From: Aphrocallistes beatrix
Taxonomy: Eukaryota; Porifera; Hexactinellida; Sceptrulophora; Aphrocallistidae
Direction of reading: 5' to 3'
Length of the DNA: 64,000 nucleotides
NCBI GenBank assembly: GCA_963281255.1
Contig: OY725499.1
Span: 1,116,001 to 1,180,000, forward strand
Within the stretch, counting starts at the first letter, position 1, and the number at the start of each line of letters is the position of its first letter. The notes below the pieces were generated by a model, which was not told the DNA's origin, searched no databases, and was given only the letters and a program-made list of their open reading frames with translations. The translations under genes were made by a program, and so were the position numbers. Shown here one piece after another: positions 58,198 through 64,000 of the stretch.

Positions 58198-58249
58198 TCA
58201 TATTTATTTATCCAAATCTTAATTCATTTTCTTGTATCTTATATTTCAG
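58198..58249 (+). promoter_or_regulatory. Splice acceptor region of the host terminal exon
   Basis: Pyrimidine-rich tract ending CTTGTATCTTATATTTCAG. It lies directly after the truncated F4 arm, which means the repeat ends about 50 bases from the splice site. Confidence 0.65.
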
Positions 58250-59672
58250 ATCAAATCTTGGAGAGTTAGAAGATGATACAATTGATGTTATTCTTCATCC
58301 TGAAATTAATAGTCCGATTTCTCCCATTACTCTCAAATCTGGGTATGATATTGAACAGCAGAAAGTAGAACAACTTATTGAAAAACGACTTGGAGTTGAA
58401 CTCGAAAGAATTCAAGAACAACTACGAGCCGAATGGGTGAAAACTAGCCCTTCGTTTCCGAGTGAAGAGCTAAATGAACAGATATTGCGTACTAGGCAAC
58501 AAAAACAGGACCAAAATTCTCTATCAAGTAGCACTACATGTATTCCGAATTTCGATAATCGATCTTCAGATAAAGTATATTCTGTTAAAAATTCTGAATC
58601 TTTTTTATCGAATAGCTCATCTAACTCTCAGAGTCCTAAACAAGTATTTACCACCATTGTAAGAAATTCTGGAAAAGATTCTCATTGCATGCCTCCAGAT
58701 TTCAAGTCCAATGTATCCGATTCTTTAAAATCTCCTTCGATCGATTCTTTTTATTCTAAGAAATACTCTGATAATATGAATTTTTCAGAATCTCCTCCTT
58801 CTAAATCCACGTGTATTGATGCTCTACCATTTAATAATGACAAACAATGTTTAACTAAACCTGAGAATGAAGAGAGTGAATCTAAGCAAACATTATTTTT
58901 GGAAAACACGCCTGGAAAAATCAATGAACCTTATACTAATACTTTGTCAGAAATGATGACACTTCATCCGATACCCTCTTCTTGCATTAAGTCTATGCGC
59001 GATGAGTTTGAATCACTTCTATTATCGAGTTTAGAAAGGAAAGGATTACATATTGACAAATGCAGATTCTCCATTAGCTCAAATTCTTCTTTAATTAAAG
59101 AATTATTATCTGAACGTGAATCTTACCCTTTGAAGTATCCAGAATATTACTTCGCCCGAAAAACAATTTCTGACGATTTAGATATGCTAACTAATAAGTT
59201 TTTTTCGAGGACTGTTTCCTTTCCAACTTCATTACCCTTGGTCATTGATTATGCAAATTTAACTGATATTAATTGTTCTCCTGATTACAAAGAGCATTTC
59301 CCTAAACCTACATCTTCGAGTTACTCCCCTATACTTGTTGGATCTTTAAAGAATGAATTAGAAGACATTGAGTTAGATCAAAAGGATAAAATTTTAGTTA
59401 ATGTTAATAATTCGGATAGGATTCAAAATAGATCAGAGCTACTATTGGATGATATGCACCCCGATTCACTACAATATAGACATTTTAATGAAAAGACAAT
59501 CGAAGAGTCTATTCCTTCAGATTTCAGTCTATCAGATATTACTGATAATACTGATTGTTATATAGAGACAATTGCTCATAAAGATAATGTAGCATCAGCG
59601 TTTCAAAAAGATATGTTTAAAAATATTCCTCAAAATATTAATGAATTTGAATCGGATTTTAGCGATTCATAA
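58250..59672 (+). CDS. Host gene, terminal exon
   Basis: The exon starts after TATATTTCAG and is open to TAA at 59672, giving about 473 residues. The open frame extends upstream to an ATG at 58131, but that part is F4 repeat and intron. Residues about 30-65 (EQQKVEQLIEKRLGVELERI) are a short coiled coil. A long Ser/Asn-rich linker follows. A second ordered segment (about 290-350) has SMRDEFESLLLSSLERKGLH and LSERESYPLKYPEYYFARKT, somewhat like the helical region of DZIP1-type ciliary proteins; this is only a suggestion. The tail is acidic (NEFESDFSDS). Joined to the exon at 32442-32716 the phase is exact (AG plus A). Codon use is AT-rich like the surroundings. No transposon motif is present and no stop occurs over 1.4 kb, which supports selection. 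Confidence 0.7.
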
Positions 59673-60840
59673 AATTAGTTAAAAATTTTATTCTTGAAAT
59701 AACTAAGATTTACTATATTAGATTTGTAAATTGTTACTTAATCAATAATTCTCTTATTTCTATTTTTGTCTATGTAGGTATTCATTTCAATATGTTTTCT
59801 ATACTATTATTTTGGATCTATGATTCTATATAATTGTATGGATTCATATTGCTAAAATGGATGTATTTCCACTAGGAATTAGGAATTAAAAGATAATCAC
59901 TTGTAAAAAGTATATCTATATATATGTATTTACAGCTATCCTTTCGATTTTTAAATCTGATAAAACATCTTGATGACGCTGCATCTTGTGATAATCTACA
60001 TTTATTGACCACTCGAAAAAAATCTAAATGACAATTACATTTTATGCCCAAAGTAAATAGTGACTTTATCTAAAACTTAATTTACTCTTAATTCAATTGG
60101 AAGCATAAATTTAGATGCATCATAATCACTAAATACTATGCAGTAGAACCTCTATATGTGGGGGAGTAACAGCTCTGGACGGTGAAAATATGCCCACGCT
60201 TATGATTTTGTACAATATTCACAAGAGCTTAAATGATAATGGTTGAAAGAATTTCTAGTAATTTCAGCCATATTAGGATAGCAATACATTTCGTTTGTTT
60301 TCAACCCAGGTTGTCTGAAAATGTATTTCTTGTTCAAGTCAGGTCAAATAAAAAACCGACCCTATATCAAGCAGCAATTTTCAATTTATGCTGAACCAGC
60401 TTATTTACACAGACTTGGGCGATTTTGCTCTTTTATTACCTGTACAAAATAATGCATCATGAGTTTTAATATTAATCAAAATGGCAGGTGGTGATGTCCT
60501 CTAATATCTGTCCCACTCCTAATTAAATTGGATACGCAAATCGTCTAGTAGACATAAATGAGGTTGAAACAAGGGATTATCTAGGAGTGCGAGACACTCC
60601 TTTAGGCGTATGATTTTAAGCCTGAAAGTGTATAGGAGCGTGAAAATCCAGAATATTACCCAATTTACCCTATAATATAATGCTATTTAGCGATTTAGGG
60701 CGTATGAAAATTTATGTGTTCGAAACTAGGAGCGTATCTCTGGAGGGCTGTATAATACCCTGGGTTGAAAATACGAAATTTGTGATTTTTTGTTCTATAT
60801 TATATGAGACTAAGTGAAATTTTGTGAAAGAAACAGGAAC
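59673..60840. other. Host 3-prime flank and unassigned DNA
   Basis: No canonical AATAAA close to the stop codon is evident. Around 60560-60740 phrases such as GGAGTGCGAGACACTCC and TAGGAGCGTATCTCTGGAGG recur in part and may belong to the hAT element that follows. Confidence 0.35.
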
Positions 60841-62725
60841 AATATATTACTAAAGTAAATCCTTCGGTTCTTCTCTGCGAACCGATTCAGAATGTCTTCT
60901 TCGTCGATGAGGGAAAGTATGTTACGATTCAAGTGCAGCACCCCAAGTCGCTTCCCCGCTCTTCTGACATTATCGAACGAAGGTATGATTTAATTCGCTT
61001 CAGTGCACTGAATGACCTTTCTGCCGAAGAGCTCGAAACTGGAACTGTCACAGCTACTTGAATAGCTGTGATGCGCGGAAAAAGAATCTTGTGTGGACAT
61101 GAACACGTAGAATTCCAGCAAAGTCTTCGGAAGCTCTTCCTCTCTCGTGAACATATCCTTCAACAAAGCAATCTCAGATTCTATCGCTGCCAATGTATCT
61201 CCACAAAATATACTATAGTGTCGACAGAACGCCTTGATGTCAGCGACATCTAAGAAAGTACAGCTTCCGGGAGAGAGTGCTACAGTTCCGTTGTACATGA
61301 CACGGTTCTCATGGTTCATGAAGCGTCGATCGAGCTACCTTGCGAGTGTTACATAGTAGCAGGAACAGTCGACGTCGATAGTCATCTGGGCCCTCGAACC
61401 TGGCTCTACGGACGCTTGGTATACGATGAGCTGGAAGAACAGGAAACTTACATAGGGTGGTCAACTCCACAGCCTCGCTCCAGATGCAGTTCCATATCTC
61501 ATCAGGGTAAGGATGCTCGGGGCGGTTTGAGACGATGCCGCTCAGAGTCTTCACAGTTTCGAGGGCATCCACCATTGTCTCTGTCTTACCCTGAAGCTTC
61601 CCCGTAGCCACCGCACACATGTGCAGCAACCAACGCATTGTCAATAAGTGGACTACGAAACAAGAAGTGAGCTTTTGTTGTAGGTTGCGGGCGGTAGTCC
61701 CACGGTCCCCACTCTCTTCCGCAAACTCGTCGATGACGTCACTCACAGCGTCCAGAGTTACAGACAGCGTAAACAAGGCTCTGTACTGATGACCCATCTA
61801 GTCTCAGAGATACTGGGAATCTCACGCGTCTGATGTCCGGGATTCATTTTGAATTGCAACATAACTGGAATGAACGACGCTGGTAGACAAGAAGTTGTGA
61901 AGTTGTTGTAGAGTAACGAAAAGGTCACAAACTCGACCGTGAGTCTTCACTAGCTCCATCACAAGGTTGAAGCGGTGGGCGTAACAATGTACATAGGTTG
62001 CATGAGGCACTACCTCTTTGAAGCGTTGTTGTACACCGCTGAGGTGACCACTCATACTGCCGCCCCGTCGTAACATTGCGAACAGCACCGCTGTGGATCG
62101 ATGCCACTCGTCTGCAGAGTGTCAAGGATAGTTTCACAGAGTCCTCCTGCGTCCAGTCTCTGACACTCCTTGAAGCAAAGAAAGGCCTCATGGATCTCGC
62201 CGTCCCTGACATACCGAAGGACGATTGACATTTGCTCCGCCTTGGACGTGTCACGCGTTTCGTCAGCAATGACAGCATACAGTCCTGCCTCGACAACTTG
62301 GGCGACTATGAGCTGACGAACCAAAGAACTGGCAGAAGACAGAATATCATTCTGTATGTCATGATGGACGTATTTCGCGTTTTGTGGTCCAGAGTGGAGA
62401 CGTTTGCGCACCACGTCGTCATACACACTAGTCAACGAAACTATGGCCAAAAAGTTTCCCCGATTGAGTGTGGAATTGTCGGCGTCGATTTGCTCACGAT
62501 GGCCCCTGAGAGCAGTTCCCTGCAGTGCACAGAGGAGGATGCAGCGGATAATGCAGATGATGTAATGGCGGTTTTCATCGATTTCCAGCTTGTGTGCTGC
62601 TGATATGCTGCTGGCAACTGACTGGATGGCTGACGACTTCACTTTCTCGGCCATTTGCCATTTTACCATTGCAGACTTGTGTGGCTCGCTGGCATTGTGA
62701 TCCTCTATCTTTTTTTCATATTAAA
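60840..62725 (-). pseudogene. hAT transposase pseudogene (ZMYM1/DUF4371-like)
   Basis: Minus strand, in at least four frames. 62725-62052: SAAHKLEIDENRHYI, RQLIVAQVVEAGLYAVIADE with the first catalytic Asp in ADETRD, and CCSQCYDGAAV. 62061-61822: MSGHLSGVQQRFKEVVPHA and YVHCYAHRFNLVMELV with the conserved CxxH region. 61797-61309: FTLSVTLDAVSDVIDEFAEE and TMRWLLHMCAVATGKLQGK, then WSEAVELTTLCKFPVLPAH. 61319-60990: GSCTFLDVADIKAFCRHYS. 60990-60860: LHLNRNILSLIDEEDILNRF, the C-terminal part. Frameshifts at about 62055, 61815 and 61315 inactivate it. hAT transposases cut and paste with 8-bp duplications. The region is about 50 percent GC, much richer than the neighbours, which suggests a different history. 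Inverted ends were not identified. Confidence 0.82.
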
Positions 62726-63049
62726 TACTTTTGTCCGGTTAGAGTATAGCTCAAAATTTTATGCCTTTTGTAAAAATATAAAATTGACCTGACAACTCTC
62801 AATTTCTACCATTTTGAAAATGCTTTTATGTCTTCCTCTATAATATCACTCATTATTACAACATTCTGCTATTGATATGTGCATTCGGAATTTTAAGTCT
62901 GTTGTATATTTGACCGCAGACAGACTAAACATAAACAGTGCAATGCTGTTGGTTGCTATGTAATAGGAATGCAATAAATGTCACTAATGAGTTGAAAAGT
63001 TAATTTTAGAGGACGAATATTTGCTAAACAATCCAATATTTATTCCGAC
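62726..63049. other. Unassigned spacer
   Basis: Begins with a fragment of a TA-flanked MITE end (AATACTTTTGTCCGGTTAGAG); nothing else recognised. Confidence 0.35.
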
Positions 63050-63276
63050 CATAGCACTCTGTATATAAGGCCTTCCATCTAAATCTCAAAAATGGACCAG
63101 GGATGCGGTGGAAGATGGTTGATCAAATACATGATCTGCCAAAAATCATGGACGACGCAGAATAGAGCTTCGAAATGTATTACCAGCATATATAAATATG
63201 ACGCCAAAGTATCCATATCCGTTGTTAAAATTTCGATTAGTCATCATATGATTGCACAATAGGTTATATTTGGGAC

Positions 63277-63535
63277 TAGGGGTTACAATCCCGGGATCCC
63301 GGTTCATTTACCTCCGGGATTAATTTTATAATCCCGATCCCGATATTTCAATCCCGGGATTACCTTCTCAATCCGGGATCACGAAACTTTAGTGTTATAT
63401 CTATACAATCCCGAAAAATCCCGGGATCCCGGGATTGGAAAGATCTTGAATCCCAGGATCCCGAAATCCCGGGATTAGAAAAATATCAATTCGAAATGCC
63501 GGGATTAAGAAATTTGGCCGGGATTGGAATCCCTA
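63277..63535. mobile_element. hAT MITE with 8-bp duplication TTTGGGAC
   Basis: Starts TAGGGGTTACAATCCCGG, ends CCGGGATTGGAATCCCTA, and is full of the palindrome ATCCCGGGAT. TTTGGGAC flanks both sides (63269-63276 and 63536-63543). Confidence 0.85.
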
Positions 63536-63840
63536 TTTGGGACACATTTAGTGAATTTCTGTTGTTTAAGGGCACTTCTAAGTGGTTGTTTTATTATAGT
63601 TTTTTTGTATAGAACTGAGCTGTGAATGGGTTGATGCGAAAAGTGAATATTTTTCATGGAATGTTGCTACATTCCAGCGTTGCGATGGAAACGCATTTTG
63701 ATCAGTTGAGGTCATATTTTGAAACCCGCAATAACTATGCATTCAAATTTGATCTTATTTGATAGCCAATAGACTATTTCCTATAAAGCCATGACATAAT
63801 TTCACTACTAGATTCAATGGTTTACGAGTTATTAGACAAA

Positions 63841-64000
63841 CAAGCGCGCTTCGCTTGCTTGCGCTGCGCGGCAGGCGGACACTTCGTGTCCGCCGGAGGC
63901 TCCCTTCGGTCGCCTGGGGTCACATTGATTAATTATAAGGGAGATAACATCTCTAAATATGTACATCTTAGTGCTAAAATCGATTGCACTCGAAAAATCA
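63841..64000 (-). mobile_element. H16: H copy running off the window
   Basis: Begins CAAGCGCGCTTCGCTTGC after A, inside F5. Only the GC-rich end and the start of the body are visible. Confidence 0.8.

Larger units (their letters stand above)
63050..64000. mobile_element. F5: F element, incomplete at the window edge
   Basis: Starts CATAGCACTCTGTATATAAG and follows the left arm of the family as far as GGTTTACGAGTTATTAGACAA. It is interrupted by a hAT MITE (63277-63535) and then by H16 at 63841. Its right arm lies outside the window. Confidence 0.75.

Noticed and set aside
62232-62603. Plus-strand open frame of 123 codons
   Set aside because: Antisense of the hAT transposase region; the minus strand carries the family motifs.

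Overview
The window looks like one piece of an AT-rich, intron-containing animal genome, most likely an invertebrate. It has GT-AG introns, animal-type transposable elements (mariner/SETMAR-like, pogo/Tigger, hAT, Harbinger, THAP/P-like, KRBA2/Ginger-type integrases), long (TA)n and (CT)n tracts, and no bacterial gene organisation. A copepod or cnidarian would fit, but the species cannot be fixed from the sequence alone.

Only one probable host gene is visible. A coiled-coil exon at 32442-32716 ends in phase 2 and fits exactly onto a terminal exon at 58250-59672. If they belong together they are separated by a 25.5-kb intron filled with transposons. Nearly everything else is mobile DNA, much of it nested.

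Layout. 0.3-3.9 kb: a Helitron-like satellite (about 560 bp, here called H) split by a mariner, which is itself split by a TA-flanked element containing a hairpin; a Tigger MITE sits in its TA tract. 4.3-10.0 kb: further H copies and two TTAA-flanked elements, one of which shows the exact empty site of an H copy. 10.1-10.7 kb: a 537-bp palindrome with a perfect GTAC duplication that resembles the Ginger ends found later. 10.9-14.7 kb: TA-flanked MITEs, an H copy, and a pogo transposase pseudogene split by a hAT MITE. 14.7-20.8 kb: a long foldback with 7-bp target duplications (here called F), a deleted Harbinger element, and a cluster of H copies. 24.6-29.5 kb: ruins of a THAP/P-like transposase gene. 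34.2-40.4 kb: a Ginger1-like element with about 240-bp terminal inverted repeats, a spliced integrase gene and an OTU protease region. 40.8-42.6 kb: a KRBA2-like integrase ruin and an unknown transposon-type protein. 43.4-52.0 kb: one F copy blown up to 8.6 kb by three TTAA insertions, the largest carrying THAP, Mutator-like and PHD fragments. 52.9-55.4 kb: H copies. 56.3-58.2 kb: an F copy holding a dead mariner. 60.8-62.7 kb: a GC-rich hAT transposase ruin. 63.0-64.0 kb: another F copy with hAT-MITE and H insertions.

Most promising observations: the Ginger-type element with its matching palindromic MITE; the H family, whose paralogous empty site shows insertion between A and T without duplication and whose body carries CRE and AP-1 palindromes; and the F family, with 7-bp duplications confirmed at four loci. 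Boundaries given as exact were read from target duplications or empty sites; others are approximate. No database search or alignment program was run.
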